Positions 54,385-63,273 of a stretch of 64,000 nt of DNA are shown one piece after another. A program made the translations under genes and the position numbers. The notes beneath the pieces were generated by a model. That model had not been told where the DNA came from, did no database searches, and saw only the letters and a list, made by a program, of their open reading frames with translations. Position 1 is the stretch's first letter. Each line of letters opens with the position of its first letter. This DNA comes from an uncultured Collinsella sp. (GTDB lineage Bacteria > Actinomycetota > Coriobacteriia > Coriobacteriales > Coriobacteriaceae). The stretch spans positions 62,001-126,000 of the forward strand of contig UQMM01000001.1 of the NCBI GenBank assembly GCA_900542165.1, read 5' to 3'.

Positions 54385-55053
54385 ATGGCAGCAGCTTTTT
54401 CCCATGTGATTTTTGATCTGGACGGCACCATCCTCAACACGCTCGAAGACCTGGCGGCCGCCGGCAACCATACCTGCGAGACGCACGGCTGGCCTACGTT
54501 TGCCGTCGACGAGTACCGCTACAAGGTGGGAAACGGCATGCTCAAGCTGGTTGAGCGCTTTATGCCTGCCGAGTATGCGGGCGACGGCCGTATGTTTGAG
54601 CAGACGCTTGCCGAGTTTAGGGCTTACTACGGCGAGCACAAGGAGGACCACACCGCCCCCTATGCCGGCACAATCGAGATGCTCGACCGCCTGCGTGCCG
54701 CGGGCGTGCAGCTTGCCGTGCTCACCAACAAGGACCACATCTCGGCGGCTCCGCTTATCGAGAAGTATTTTGGTTCCGAGCGCTTTGCGCTGGTACAGGG
54801 CCGTGTCGATGCGTTTCCGCCCAAGCCCGAAGCACCCGTCACGCTACATGTGATGGAGGAGCTGGGTGCCAATCCGGCAACCACGCTCTATGTGGGCGAT
54901 TCCAATGTCGATATCCTGACCGGCCACAACGCCGGCCTTAAGAGCGCGGGCGTCAGCTGGGGCTTCCGCGGCCGCGCAGAGCTGGAAGCCGCCGGCGCCG
55001 ACTACGTGGTGGACACCCAGGCAGAGCTCGCGGCGCTGATTCTGGGCGAGTAA
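54385..55053 (+). CDS. HAD-family phosphatase, phosphoglycolate-phosphatase-like
   Basis: 222 residues. Motif I VIFDLDGTILNTLEDL, helical cap (about 20-85), motif II in VLTNKDHISAAPLI, motif IV GDSNVDILTGHNAGL with acidic residues for Mg2+. C-terminal region resembles Gph (SWGFRGRAELEAAGADYVVD). ATG at 54385 has GGGAG five bases upstream. The substrate is not certain; phosphoglycolate or a small sugar phosphate are typical. Stands alone after hypE with a terminator-like repeat region behind it. Confidence 0.8.
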   Translation: MAAAFSHVIFDLDGTILNTLEDLAAAGNHTCETHGWPTFAVDEYRYKVGNGMLKLVERFMPAEYAGDGRMFEQTLAEFRAYYGEHKEDHTAPYAGTIEMLDRLRAAGVQLAVLTNKDHISAAPLIEKYFGSERFALVQGRVDAFPPKPEAPVTLHVMEELGANPATTLYVGDSNVDILTGHNAGLKSAGVSWGFRGRAELEAAGADYVVDTQAELAALILGE

Positions 55054-55094
55054 CGAGCGACACTGCTTAACGCAGCTGCGACAATTCTTCCGCG

Positions 55095-55268
55095 CGGAAA
55101 GCGCATCCCGTTTTGGAGCTCCGGAATGGGATGCGCTTTCCGTTTGAGGCGCGTCGGAGAAACGGCATCCCGTTTCAGAGCAATATTCCGGGTCGCACTT
55201 TCCGCAACCCACCCCATCCGGAAAATGCGACCCACTATTCGGCCAAAAACCGGGTCGCATCTTCCCAA
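55095..55268. repeat. GGAAA..CCCG palindromic repeat array
   Basis: Perfect 15-bp hairpin arms 55095-55109 and 55128-55142, then further pairs of the same character up to 55268 (GGGTCGCA/TGCGACCC type). Same family as 40106-40290. Intergenic between the HAD gene and the insertion sequence. Confidence 0.7.
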
Positions 55269-55424
55269 GCACTCGATGCAACGCTGGCACAAGGAGTGTC
55301 CCCAACTGCCGGCAGAAAAGGAACGTCCCCAGCTGCCGCCTTCGGCAGCGATGGCAACGCCACAGGTACAAGCGCCACTTTAAGCCAGCCAAGGGAACGA
55401 CGTTGTTTTGGCAACGACAGACAC
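55269..55424. other. Gap with dispersed AGGAACGTCCCC-type repeat
   Basis: Contains AAGGAGTGTCCCC and AAAAGGAACGTCCCC motifs, like 35260-35345. No gene seen; the last bases flank the insertion sequence. Confidence 0.4.
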
Positions 55425-55548
55425 TATGACCCAATCCGAGGGCACTAAAAAGATAGGAGCCCCCGCTCGTGACCGCGGGTCGGGGCTGCGACAATGATGT
55501 TGAAGTGCCATAGGCGCAGCCGCGCCGCAACGAGGTTGGGAGGCTCCC

Positions 55549-56670
55549 ATGCCAAAGTATTCTACCGCGTTCGGGATGGACGTCCACCTGAGGTCGACCA
55601 CCGTCTGCGCCCTCGACGCGGACACCGGCGAGGCCGTGACGAGGAGGTTCCCCGGCAACCCCTGGGGCGAGATCGCCGGGTGGATGGATGGGTTCCCCGG
55701 GCCGTCGCTCGCGGCCTACGAGAGCGGCTACCTCGGCTTCGCCCCGCAAAGGGAGCTCGCCGGGCTCGGCGTCGAGTGCGTCGTCGCCGCGGTCTCGAAG
55801 ATCCCCAGGTCGGCCGCCGACTCGGCCTCCAAGAACGACAGGAACGACGCCGCCAGGATGGCCAAGGCGATACTCGCCCACGACATCTCCCCCGTATGGG
55901 TCCCCTCCCCCGAGGTCGAAGGCATCAGGGACCTCGCCGGCGCCTACGACGGGGCGACCGCGCGCCTGGCGACCGCCAAGCAGCGGCTGCTCGCCTTCCT
56001 CGCAAGGCGGGGGTTCGTCTACGGCGGCACCACGCCCGCCGGCAACCCGAGGAAGTACTGGACCTACGACTTCCTGAGGTGGCTCGACAAGGTCAGGCCG
56101 GAGGACGATGGCGGGGTTCGGGCGCTCGCCGCCCTGAGGAACGAGGTCGAGGCCGCGGCGGAGGCCCGGGCGGACCTGCTCTCCGAGTACAGGGCGGCCG
56201 TGGATGCCAGCCCGATCGCCGCGGAGGTGGCCGCCCTCCAGTCGATCAAGGGCTGCGCCTTCGCGCTGGCCGCGGCCTTCTCGGCCGAGGTCGGCGACTT
56301 CACGAGGTTCCGTTCCGGAAGGCAGGTCACGGCCTATTTCGGCCTCGCGCCGAGCCAGAGGTCGAGCGGCGACTCCGTGCGGCTCGGAGGCATCAGCGGC
56401 GCGGGCAACGCGCTCGTGAGGAAGCTGGCCGTTGAGGGCTCATGGTGCTACGCCGCGGCACGGCACCAGCCGAAGCTCATGCCGAGGGACACGGGCGTGC
56501 CCCTCGAGATAAGGATGCACGGGAGGAAGGGGTCCGAGCGGCTCCTGCGGCGGCGCGAGGAGATGCTCGCCCGCGGCATGCCCGCGGCGAAGGCCAACGC
56601 GGCCACCGCGGCCGAGCTCGTGAGGTGGCTCTGGGCCCTCGGCATGATGTGCCGGGAGGGCGCGGAATAG
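55549..56670 (+). CDS. IS110-family transposase (DEDD type)
   Basis: 373 residues. N-terminal RuvC-like DEDD domain: FGMDVHLRSTTVCALD (first Asp), ESGYLGFAPQREL (Glu region), KNDRNDAARMAKAILAHDIS (later Asp pair). The C-terminal transposase_20 domain has IKGCAFALAAAFSAEVGDFT, YFGLAPSQRSSG and SGAGNALVRKLAVEGSW with the catalytic Ser. Frame intact and GGGAGG five bases upstream, so it may be active. Acts with a structured RNA from its non-coding end in related elements. Confidence 0.93.
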   Translation: MPKYSTAFGMDVHLRSTTVCALDADTGEAVTRRFPGNPWGEIAGWMDGFPGPSLAAYESGYLGFAPQRELAGLGVECVVAAVSKIPRSAADSASKNDRNDAARMAKAILAHDISPVWVPSPEVEGIRDLAGAYDGATARLATAKQRLLAFLARRGFVYGGTTPAGNPRKYWTYDFLRWLDKVRPEDDGGVRALAALRNEVEAAAEARADLLSEYRAAVDASPIAAEVAALQSIKGCAFALAAAFSAEVGDFTRFRSGRQVTAYFGLAPSQRSSGDSVRLGGISGAGNALVRKLAVEGSWCYAAARHQPKLMPRDTGVPLEIRMHGRKGSERLLRRREEMLARGMPAAKANAATAAELVRWLWALGMMCREGAE

Positions 56671-56933
56671 ACATAGCCCCCGTCCCGGCGAGCCGGGCGG
56701 CCTTCGGGGATACCCCCTATTTCGCTGTGCGCGCGGAGCCCTCCGCATGCGCCTCGACAGACTTGGGGAACCCCGCCGAAGGAATGGAGTGCGGGCCGGC
56801 AGAACGGTATCCGCGGATATGAGACTGAGCCGAAGGCGTCGATGACATGCCGGGGGCGGACCGGGACGGGTTAACGGCAGGCCCCGCCGACCGATTGCAA
56901 GCGGTCGGCGGGGCCATTGTGGCTCTTGACAGC
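56671..56933 (+). other. Right non-coding end of the insertion sequence, candidate guide RNA region
   Basis: 263 bp with no gene. Ends in a perfect 14-bp hairpin (56880-56893 with 56902-56915), and earlier short pairings around 56690-56820. In IS1111-type elements the bridge/guide RNA is expected at this end; the assignment here is inference. Confidence 0.4.
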
Positions 56934-56953
56934 GGATTGGGTCATATGAGCGA

Positions 56954-57089
56954 AAACCCGCCAGAGCGAGCAAGATGCCTTGAAACAAGGCGGCATTGAC
57001 CTTCTGGTCATGCCGCCGCAGTTGAAAGGCAGATTGCCGCTCTGGCGGGTTTGCAGCGTCGGCTGGTTGCGCGGTTTGGTAAAACCGCG
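56954..57089 (-). ncRNA. Structured 3' element, copy 2 (after the cysteine desulfidase gene)
   Basis: On the minus strand from 57089: H1 hairpin (57089-57082 with 57077-57070), linker CGACGCTGC (57061-57053), outer stem of 15 bp (57052-57038 with 56968-56954), inner hairpin GGCGGCAT/ATGCCGCC with one bulged base and a GACC-AGAA-GGTC tip (57017-56989). Stem bases differ from copy 1 while pairing is kept; tip and linker are identical. Confidence 0.6.
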
Positions 57090-57092
57090 TAA

Positions 57093-58412
57093 CTAACAAA
57101 CCTGGGTTTTACCGATCATGATGTTGAGGATCTCGACGTCAGTATCTTTCATACCCACACGGCCCACGTAGCCCATGCTGGCGATTGTCTGCTCAACGGT
57201 ATCCTGGATCAGGCCCTCGCCGGCGCGGAAGCCGCGACCCTGCATGGCCATATCGTGGCCCAGAATCGCCGCATCAACGGCAGCCGAGATCTTGGCGGCA
57301 CAGCTCGCCTTGGCGCCGTCACACACGATGCCGCCCACGTTGCCAAGCGTATTCGAGACCGTCGCGCCAATCTGTTCGCGCGTGCCACCGCACAGCCAGG
57401 TAATCGCAGCGCCGGCGCCGCACGCAGCGCAAATAGCACCGCAAAACGCCGAGAGTGCACCGATATAGCTCTTGATATGCACGGCGATAAGATCGGACAG
57501 CATCACGGCGCGCACCAGGCGCTCGTGGTCGCAACGCAGGAACTCAGCATACTCCATGACGGGTAATGCGCAGGTAATGCCCTGGTTGCCCGAGCCGCAC
57601 ACAATGGCGACCGGCAGCGCGCAGCCGTTCATGCGGGCGTCAGATCCGGCAGCAGCACGGGCACGGGCACGGCAGGCGACGTCATCGGCACGAGCGCCCA
57701 GCAGCGTACGGCCCACCTCGGCACCCCAAGCGTGCGCGAGACCCTCGGCGCTGATCGCACCGTTCAGCTCAATCTGGCGCTCAACGGCAGCGCGGGCGCC
57801 CTCAATGTCACCGTCCTCGACAAAGTCGATGATGGACTCCATCGACATGGGCGTGTCAGCGCTATCTGCCGCCCGCTCGGCCACGACGCGCTCGGCGCAG
57901 GCGGCGCACTCCCCCGCTGACTTGCCGCACACCGGAATACCGTCGAGTGTATGGCACGTAACATTAGTGTGGTGGTCGGTAATCTCGACGACCGCGGTAT
58001 GGCCCCCGGCCGTGGCAGTCACCTTGATGTAGAGGTTGGGCACGCCCTCGACAAGCGACACATCGCAGTAGCCGGCATCGGCGAGGAGCTCGGCCACGCG
58101 AGCACGGTCTTCATCGTCAACGCTCTCGAGCACCTCGAGCGCGCTCTTGGCGTCGCCGCCCACGGCACCCAGCACGGCCGCCGCCTCAATACCGTGCATG
58201 CCGCCCGAGTTGGGCACGGTCACGCTCTTAACGTTCTTGATGATATTGCCCGAGCAGGCAACATCCATATGATCGGGTTCGCAACCGAGCGTCTGGCTCG
58301 CCAGCGCCGCTGCATAGGCAACGGCAATGGGCTCGGTACAGCCGAGCGCGCAGACAAGCTCGCGGTTCAAAACATCGCAAAACGCGGTATCACGAAGAGA
58401 ATCGGTAGGCAT
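57093..58412 (-). CDS. cyuA: UPF0597/CyuA-family protein, L-cysteine desulfidase or serine dehydratase-like
   Basis: Cytoplasmic Fe-S enzyme that by family splits cysteine to sulfide, ammonia and pyruvate. 439 residues. Early CALGCTEPIAVAYAAALASQ, DVACSGNIIKNVKSVTVPNS, GSGNQGITCALPVMEY and a C-terminal GGIVCDGAKASCAAKISAAV. The cluster cysteines (of the serine dehydratase alpha type) are in the last half. Transcribed alone; a structured element follows the stop. No CyuP transporter gene is adjacent. Confidence 0.85.
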   Translation of the reverse strand: MPTDSLRDTAFCDVLNRELVCALGCTEPIAVAYAAALASQTLGCEPDHMDVACSGNIIKNVKSVTVPNSGGMHGIEAAAVLGAVGGDAKSALEVLESVDDEDRARVAELLADAGYCDVSLVEGVPNLYIKVTATAGGHTAVVEITDHHTNVTCHTLDGIPVCGKSAGECAACAERVVAERAADSADTPMSMESIIDFVEDGDIEGARAAVERQIELNGAISAEGLAHAWGAEVGRTLLGARADDVACRARARAAAGSDARMNGCALPVAIVCGSGNQGITCALPVMEYAEFLRCDHERLVRAVMLSDLIAVHIKSYIGALSAFCGAICAACGAGAAITWLCGGTREQIGATVSNTLGNVGGIVCDGAKASCAAKISAAVDAAILGHDMAMQGRGFRAGEGLIQDTVEQTIASMGYVGRVGMKDTDVEILNIMIGKTQVC

Positions 58413-58684
58413 AGGTATCTCCTGCTTGCATAACGGGCTGGGCTCTCAAGAATGGTCAGTTCCTTTATTTGATAACAATGCATCAAAAACCGCAACCATG
58501 GTTCCGACGGACGGCGCTTAAGCGCAATCTGACGGCATTAATTCATGAAAAGCTAGTCTTGTTGCATGCTAAAGCGTTTGACCAAAAAACGCCCGAGCGT
58601 TTACGCAAAAGTCGCGCTATCATGCAGTCGAACGCGGTAAACACCTTTAGCATTTGCGCCGCACAGACCAGAGAGGAACCATCC

Positions 58685-59152
58685 ATGAAGATCGGTATCG
58701 GTAACGACCACGCCGCCGTCGAGCTCAAGAACATCATTTCCGAGCACCTGAAGGAGCGCGGCTGCGAGGTCGTGAACTTTGGCACCGACACCTCCGAGAG
58801 CTTTGACTACCCCATCGCCGGCTACAAGGTGGGTAAGGCCGTTGCCAACGGCGACGTCGACCTGGGCATCCTCATCTGCGGCACCGGCGTCGGGATTAGT
58901 CTGGCTGCCAACAAGGTCGAGGGCGTGCGCGCCGTCGTGTGCTCCGAGCCCTTCAGCGCCAAGCTCTCCCGCATGCACAACAATACCAACGTGCTCGCCT
59001 TTGGCGCCCGCGTCGTGGGCTCCGAGCTCGCCAAGATGATTGTCGACGAGTGGCTCGACGCCGAGTTTGAGGGCGGTCGTCACGAGCGTCGCGTTAACCT
59101 CCTCAACGAGATCGACCAGACCCGTGGACTCAAGGTCGTCGACGAGGCCTAA
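58685..59152 (+). CDS. rpiB: RpiB ribose-5-phosphate isomerase B
   Basis: Interconverts ribose 5-phosphate and ribulose 5-phosphate, or a related galactose/allose phosphate pair. 155 residues. IGIGNDHAAVELKNIISEHL, the phosphate-binding ICGTGVGISLAANKVEGVRA with catalytic Cys, and NNTNVLAFGARVVGSELAK. ATG at 58685 with a weak AGAGAGGAA upstream; a 72-codon longer frame is not supported. Adjacent to no other pentose gene. Confidence 0.93.
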   Translation: MKIGIGNDHAAVELKNIISEHLKERGCEVVNFGTDTSESFDYPIAGYKVGKAVANGDVDLGILICGTGVGISLAANKVEGVRAVVCSEPFSAKLSRMHNNTNVLAFGARVVGSELAKMIVDEWLDAEFEGGRHERRVNLLNEIDQTRGLKVVDEA

Positions 59153-59178
59153 ACAACTCAGTGCCACAAGCTAACAGC

Positions 59179-59216
59179 AGGGGCCCGCTCGGAACTCATG
59201 ACCGAACGGGCCCCTT
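59179..59216 (+). terminator. rpiB terminator
   Basis: AGGGGCCCG pairs with CGGGCCCCT, extended by TCGG/CCGA after one bulge; weak T tail. Confidence 0.55.
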
Positions 59217-59231
59217 CATAGATTTTGGAAT

Positions 59232-59265
59232 AAAAGGGCGCCGCGGATGGAGTTCCGCGGCGCCC
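59232..59265 (-). terminator. ndk terminator
   Basis: Perfect 12-bp stem (59265-59254 with 59247-59236), 6-nt loop, then TTTTATT on the minus strand. Confidence 0.85.
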
Positions 59266-59303
59266 AAGCCACACGCTAACAGCTTTAAGGAGTCAAAGCT
59301 GGT

Positions 59304-59708
59304 TTAGCCAAAGAAGCGCTTGATCTCAATCTCGGCGTTCTCCAGGCAGTCGGAGCCGTGGATCACGTTGGCGTTGACATCGACGGCAAAGTCGCCGCGG
59401 ATGGTACCAGGAGCGGCGTCAAGCGGATTAGTAGCGCCCATGAGGGTGCGCATCTTAGCAACAGCGGAGAGACCGGAAACGACCATCTTGACGACCGGAC
59501 CGCTCGTCATAAAGTCACAGAGACCGCCAAAGAAGGGCTTGTCGGCCAGATGGGCGTAGTGCTCCTCGACGGTAGCGCGCTCGAGCGTGGTCATCTCCAT
59601 GCGCTCGATGACAAGGCCGCTGCGCTCGATGCGAGCAACAATCTCGCCGATCTTGCGGTCGCGCACGGCGTCGGGCTTAATCATGATGAAGGTCTTCTCG
59701 ATAGCCAT
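59304..59708 (-). CDS. ndk: Nucleoside diphosphate kinase
   Basis: Transfers gamma-phosphate between NTPs and NDPs through a phospho-His. 134 residues. IEKTFIMIKPDAVRDRKIGE with the KPD motif, the GPVVKMVVSG loop, and the active His in NVIHGSDCLENAEIE. ATG at 59708 with AAAGG seven bases upstream; a 14-codon extension is not supported. Confidence 0.96.
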   Translation of the reverse strand: MAIEKTFIMIKPDAVRDRKIGEIVARIERSGLVIERMEMTTLERATVEEHYAHLADKPFFGGLCDFMTSGPVVKMVVSGLSAVAKMRTLMGATNPLDAAPGTIRGDFAVDVNANVIHGSDCLENAEIEIKRFFG

Positions 59709-60007
59709 AAGGTAGCCTTTCAAGTAGGTTCGCGCGTGCCCAAGTCCCATTCCGGCACCCGCCTGGACTGCATCGTAACAGAGTTTTAGCTGCAGTTAAA
59801 CAAAAAGCTGTTTATTGAAACGTTGCAATTTATTGAAGCGTTCCATATGTGTCACTTCTGTTTCGAAGCCCGATTAGAGTACCATCCGACCGCCCATCAA
59901 CCGCATCGAACAGAGCAGACGGTCGGTTGCCACCCGCGAACGTATCCCCTTCACAACCTGCCCAAAGGTCCTACAGAAGTTCTCGACAAGCCCCTCCCCC
60001 ATAGCAA
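59709..60007. other. Gap between ndk and the argH terminator
   Basis: About 300 bp, AT-richer in the first 120 bases (ndk promoter on the minus strand). No gene with a start and ribosome site is seen. Confidence 0.4.
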
Positions 60008-60041
60008 CAAAATACGGGCGCCCGCAACAGAAGGCGCCCGT
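60008..60041 (-). terminator. argH terminator
   Basis: 9-bp stem (60041-60033 with 60022-60014), 10-nt loop, then ATTTTG on the minus strand. Confidence 0.75.
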
Positions 60042-60093
60042 AAAGCAAAATACGATTCCTCAATAAATGGCAAAAACGGCTTCAGCCAAACCT

Positions 60094-61524
60094 CTACTTT
60101 GCCCCGTGGCCCATCTCGACGACCTTGGTCAGCGATCCAAACGCGCCCTCGTCGGCCACGAGCTGTGACTCGGCACGCTGCAGCTGCGAGGCAACGGCGG
60201 CAGGAGCGGTACCGCCCTCGGTCGTGCGCGCGGCGACAATCGACGGGATGTCGAGCGCCTCGGTAATGTCGCGCTCAAAGAGCGGGCTTGCCTCCTGGAA
60301 CACCTCAAACGGCAGGTCCTCAAGATTACAGCCGCGCTTCTCGCACATCAGGACCAGATGCCCCACCACGGCATGTGCCTCGCGGAACGGCAGGCCACGC
60401 TTGGCCAGGTAATCGGCAACATCGGTGGCGGCAAGGTGTCCCACGCCGCACTCGCGCGCCATGGCATCCTCGTTGACGGTCCAAGTCGAAATCATACCGG
60501 CCATAACGGACAGGCACTGCATGAGCGTATGGGCGGTATCGAGCGCGCCCTCCTTGTCCTCCTGCAAGTCCTTGTTATAAGCGAGCGGCAAGCCCTTCAT
60601 GGTCACGAGCAACTGCACCAGGTTGCCGTACACGCGACCGCTCTTGCCGCGGATAAGCTCGGCAAAGTCGGGGTTCTTCTTCTGCGGCATGATAGACGAG
60701 CCGGTGGAGTAAGAGTCTGAAAGCGTGATAAAGCCAAATTCGGAGCTCGACCACAGCACAATCTCCTCGGAAAGACGCGACAGGTGCATCGCCATGACGG
60801 AGCCGGCGTAATGCAGATCGAGCAGGAAATCACGGTCGGAAACCGCATCGAGCGAGTTGGGGATCACGCCCGCAAAGCCAAGTTCGGCAGCCGTCATCTG
60901 GCGATCGAGCGGATAGCTCGTACCGGCAAGCGCGGCAGCACCCAGCGGGCAGTTGTCGGCGGCATCAAAGGCGGCCTCCAGGCGCGTAAAGTCGCGCGCG
61001 AACATCCAGGAATACGCCAGCAGATGATGCGAGAGCAGCACGGGCTGAGCGTGCTGCATATGCGTGTAGCCCGGCAGAATCACCTTGTCGTACTTCTTAG
61101 CCGCATCCACCAGCACATGACGCAGCTCAAGATTGGCCTCCATGAGCTCCTTGGCAAGCGCCTTGACGCCCAGGCGCGTATCGGTCGCCACCTGGTCGTT
61201 GCGCGAACGCCCGGTATGCAAGCGCTTACCGGCCTCACCGATGCGACGCGTCAGCTCGCTCTCGATGGACATATGGATGTCCTCGTCGTTGATATCGAAG
61301 GTAAAGTTGCCGGCATCGATATCCTGTTCGATTCCGGTCAGGCCCTCGGCGATCGCCTGCTCGTCCTCGGCACTGATGATGCCTTGGGCGGCCAGCATCT
61401 TGGCATGCGCCTTAGAGCCAGCGATATCCTGCTTATAGAGATGCTTGTCGACCGGCAGCGACGCGCCAAACTCCTGCGTGACCTCGGCCACGCCCGCCTC
61501 AAAACGACCGCCCCAAAGAGCCAT
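60094..61524 (-). CDS. argH: Argininosuccinate lyase
   Basis: Cleaves argininosuccinate to arginine and fumarate, last step of arginine synthesis. 476 residues. MALWGGRFEAGVAEVTQEFG at the start, DEDIHMSIESELTRRIGEAG, HTGRSRNDQVATDTRL, and the signature GSSIMPQKKNPDFAEL with catalytic Ser. ATG at 61524 has AAGGAGA seven bases upstream; 25 upstream in-frame codons lack a site. Downstream of argG on the same strand but separated by 520 bp, a terminator and a small ORF. Confidence 0.97.
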   Translation of the reverse strand: MALWGGRFEAGVAEVTQEFGASLPVDKHLYKQDIAGSKAHAKMLAAQGIISAEDEQAIAEGLTGIEQDIDAGNFTFDINDEDIHMSIESELTRRIGEAGKRLHTGRSRNDQVATDTRLGVKALAKELMEANLELRHVLVDAAKKYDKVILPGYTHMQHAQPVLLSHHLLAYSWMFARDFTRLEAAFDAADNCPLGAAALAGTSYPLDRQMTAAELGFAGVIPNSLDAVSDRDFLLDLHYAGSVMAMHLSRLSEEIVLWSSSEFGFITLSDSYSTGSSIMPQKKNPDFAELIRGKSGRVYGNLVQLLVTMKGLPLAYNKDLQEDKEGALDTAHTLMQCLSVMAGMISTWTVNEDAMARECGVGHLAATDVADYLAKRGLPFREAHAVVGHLVLMCEKRGCNLEDLPFEVFQEASPLFERDITEALDIPSIVAARTTEGGTAPAAVASQLQRAESQLVADEGAFGSLTKVVEMGHGAK

Positions 61525-61642
61525 GGAACCGTCTCCTTTCTCCAAATACCAAAACAAGCGCCCAAAGCAATGCGCCATGTCGCTAAAGCGATTTACCAAC
61601 CGCTAGTTTTACACATTCCCCGCTGCGCGCAGGGCCATGTAG

Positions 61643-61813
61643 CTAATTTGCAAAGAAGTGACGCACCATGCACTTGGCACCCAACGTCTCCCTCCGGATG
61701 TTGCCCTGCGAACCGTCAATCCAAGCCTTCAGGCTCATGGGGACCTCCTCCACCTTGGCGGTGTCGAACTCGGGGGCAAGAGAAAGCAAAGCGTGTGCAA
61801 TGGCGTCAAACAT
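61643..61813 (-). CDS. Small unannotated ORF between argG and argH
   Basis: 56 codons: MFDAIAHALLSLAPEFDTAK, then VEEVPMSLKAWIDGSQGNIR and RETLGAKCMVRHFFAN. GAGGAG lies eight bases before the ATG and a TATATAT run just upstream could serve as -10. No family recognised. Amphipathic N-terminal half and a basic C-terminus (IRRET...KCMVRH). Short but with better signals than chance; it may be a real small protein or a leader affecting argH. Confidence 0.5.
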   Translation of the reverse strand: MFDAIAHALLSLAPEFDTAKVEEVPMSLKAWIDGSQGNIRRETLGAKCMVRHFFAN

Positions 61814-61863
61814 AGTAGGTACTCCTCATATATATAGGCGCAGAGCCGCCAAATTGATAGAAG

Positions 61864-61893
61864 GAGCCCCGCCGGACAACCCCGGCGGGGCTC
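61864..61893 (-). terminator. argG terminator
   Basis: Perfect 12-bp GC-rich stem (61893-61882 with 61875-61864), 6-nt loop, weak T tail (CTTCTAT). Confidence 0.65.
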
Positions 61894-62046
61894 GGACTCA
61901 GCCGCAGTCGCGGCATCATATATGCGGGCGGAACGTAGGGGCCACCGATGTTAAGAAGTGTCAGCAAGCATAACGAAAGGTAGGGACCCCATGCGCCCGT
62001 TATGTATCACGCGGATGGGCCGCGCGGATACCAAGGGAAGGAAGAC

Positions 62047-63273
62047 TTAAGCCTGAGCGGCAGCAGAGCTGGGACCCTGGACCTTGGCCCACGTCTTGAG
62101 CGACAGCGTGTCGATTTCGATAAAGCCGGCGCTGGCCTTCTCGTCAAACGTGGTGTCGCGGTCGTAGGTAGCCAGACCGTAGTCGTAGAGGCTGAAGGGG
62201 CTCTTGCGGCCGACGACATGGCAGTTGCCCTTAAAGAACTTCAGACGGACGGTGCCGGTCACGAACTTCTGGGTGTCGGCCATAAAGGCATCGAGCGCGT
62301 TTTTGAGCGGGCTATACCACTGGCCGTTGTACACGGCGGTCGCCCAATCCTGCTCGAGCTTGATCTTGGTCTTGAGCAGGTCGCCCTCGACGCAAATGTC
62401 CTCGAGTGCCTTGTGGGCGGTGATGAGCGTCAGGGCTCCGGGAACCTCATAGCACTCACGGCTCTTGAGGCCCACCAGACGATCCTCGACCAAATCGAGG
62501 CGGCCAAAGCCATTGTCGCCGGAGATCTTGTTGAGGGCGATGACGATCTCGGAGAGCTTCATCTTCTTGCCGTCGACGGCGACGGGCTTGCCGGCCTCAA
62601 ACTCAATCTCGGTATACGTCGGGGTGTCGGGCGTGTCCTCGGGATTCTTGGTCATAACCCAGGCGTCATCGAGCGGCTCGTTCCAGGGATCCTCCAGGTG
62701 GCCGCACTCAATGGCACGACCCCACAGGTTGTCGTCGATGGAATAGGGGTTGTCGTTGGCACCCTCGGGAACCGGCACGTTGTGGGCGTGTGCGTAGGCG
62801 ACCTCGTCGGGACGGCACTTCAGATCCCACTCGCGAACCGGGGCGATAACCTTAAGCTCGGGGTCGAGGGCCTTGACGGCAGCCTCAAAACGAACCTGGT
62901 CGTTACCCTTGCCAGTGCAGCCGTGGGCGACGTAGGTCGCGCCAAACTCGTGAGCGACCTCGACAAGCTTCTTGGCGAGCAGCGGGCGGGACAGGGCGGA
63001 GAGCAGCGGGTACTTGTTCTCGTACATGGAGTTTGCGGCGATGGCCTTAGTCAGGAACTCATCGGAGAACTCGTCGCGCAGGTCGAGCACCTGGCAATCC
63101 AGAACGCCCAGGTCGAGGGCCTTCTGCTTCTTGGCGTCCAGGCCGGTCTCCTCCTGGCCCACATTGCCGCAGACACAAACGACATCGAGATTCTTCTCGT
63201 CCTGGAGCCACTTGACACATACGGATGTATCAAGACCACCGGAATATGCGAGAACGACTTTTTCCTTGCTCAT
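62047..63273 (-). CDS. argG: Argininosuccinate synthase
   Basis: ATP-dependent condensation of citrulline and aspartate. 408 residues. KVVLAYSGGLDTSVCVKWLQ (PP-loop), VAHGCTGKGNDQVRFEAAVK, NDNPYSIDDNLWGRAIECGH. ATG at 63273 with AAAGGAAA five bases upstream; an upstream 17-codon extension is not supported. No argC/J/B/D/F here. Confidence 0.97.
   Translation of the reverse strand: MSKEKVVLAYSGGLDTSVCVKWLQDEKNLDVVCVCGNVGQEETGLDAKKQKALDLGVLDCQVLDLRDEFSDEFLTKAIAANSMYENKYPLLSALSRPLLAKKLVEVAHEFGATYVAHGCTGKGNDQVRFEAAVKALDPELKVIAPVREWDLKCRPDEVAYAHAHNVPVPEGANDNPYSIDDNLWGRAIECGHLEDPWNEPLDDAWVMTKNPEDTPDTPTYTEIEFEAGKPVAVDGKKMKLSEIVIALNKISGDNGFGRLDLVEDRLVGLKSRECYEVPGALTLITAHKALEDICVEGDLLKTKIKLEQDWATAVYNGQWYSPLKNALDAFMADTQKFVTGTVRLKFFKGNCHVVGRKSPFSLYDYGLATYDRDTTFDEKASAGFIEIDTLSLKTWAKVQGPSSAAAQA

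Larger units (their letters stand above)
55425..56946 (+). mobile_element. IS110-family insertion sequence, IS1111-like
   Basis: Bounded by 13-bp inverted repeats TATGACCCAATCC (55425-55437) and its complement (56934-56946). Such short subterminal repeats are typical of the IS1111 group. One transposase gene, a short left non-coding region (111 bp) and a long right one (263 bp). GC-rich with many AGG arginine codons, unlike neighbours. The element's true tips may lie a few bases outside the repeats. The right end abuts structured element copy 2. Confidence 0.85.

Noticed and set aside
59823..60266. 147-codon plus-strand frame between ndk and argH
   Set aside because: Runs through the argH terminator and antisense into argH; no start signals.
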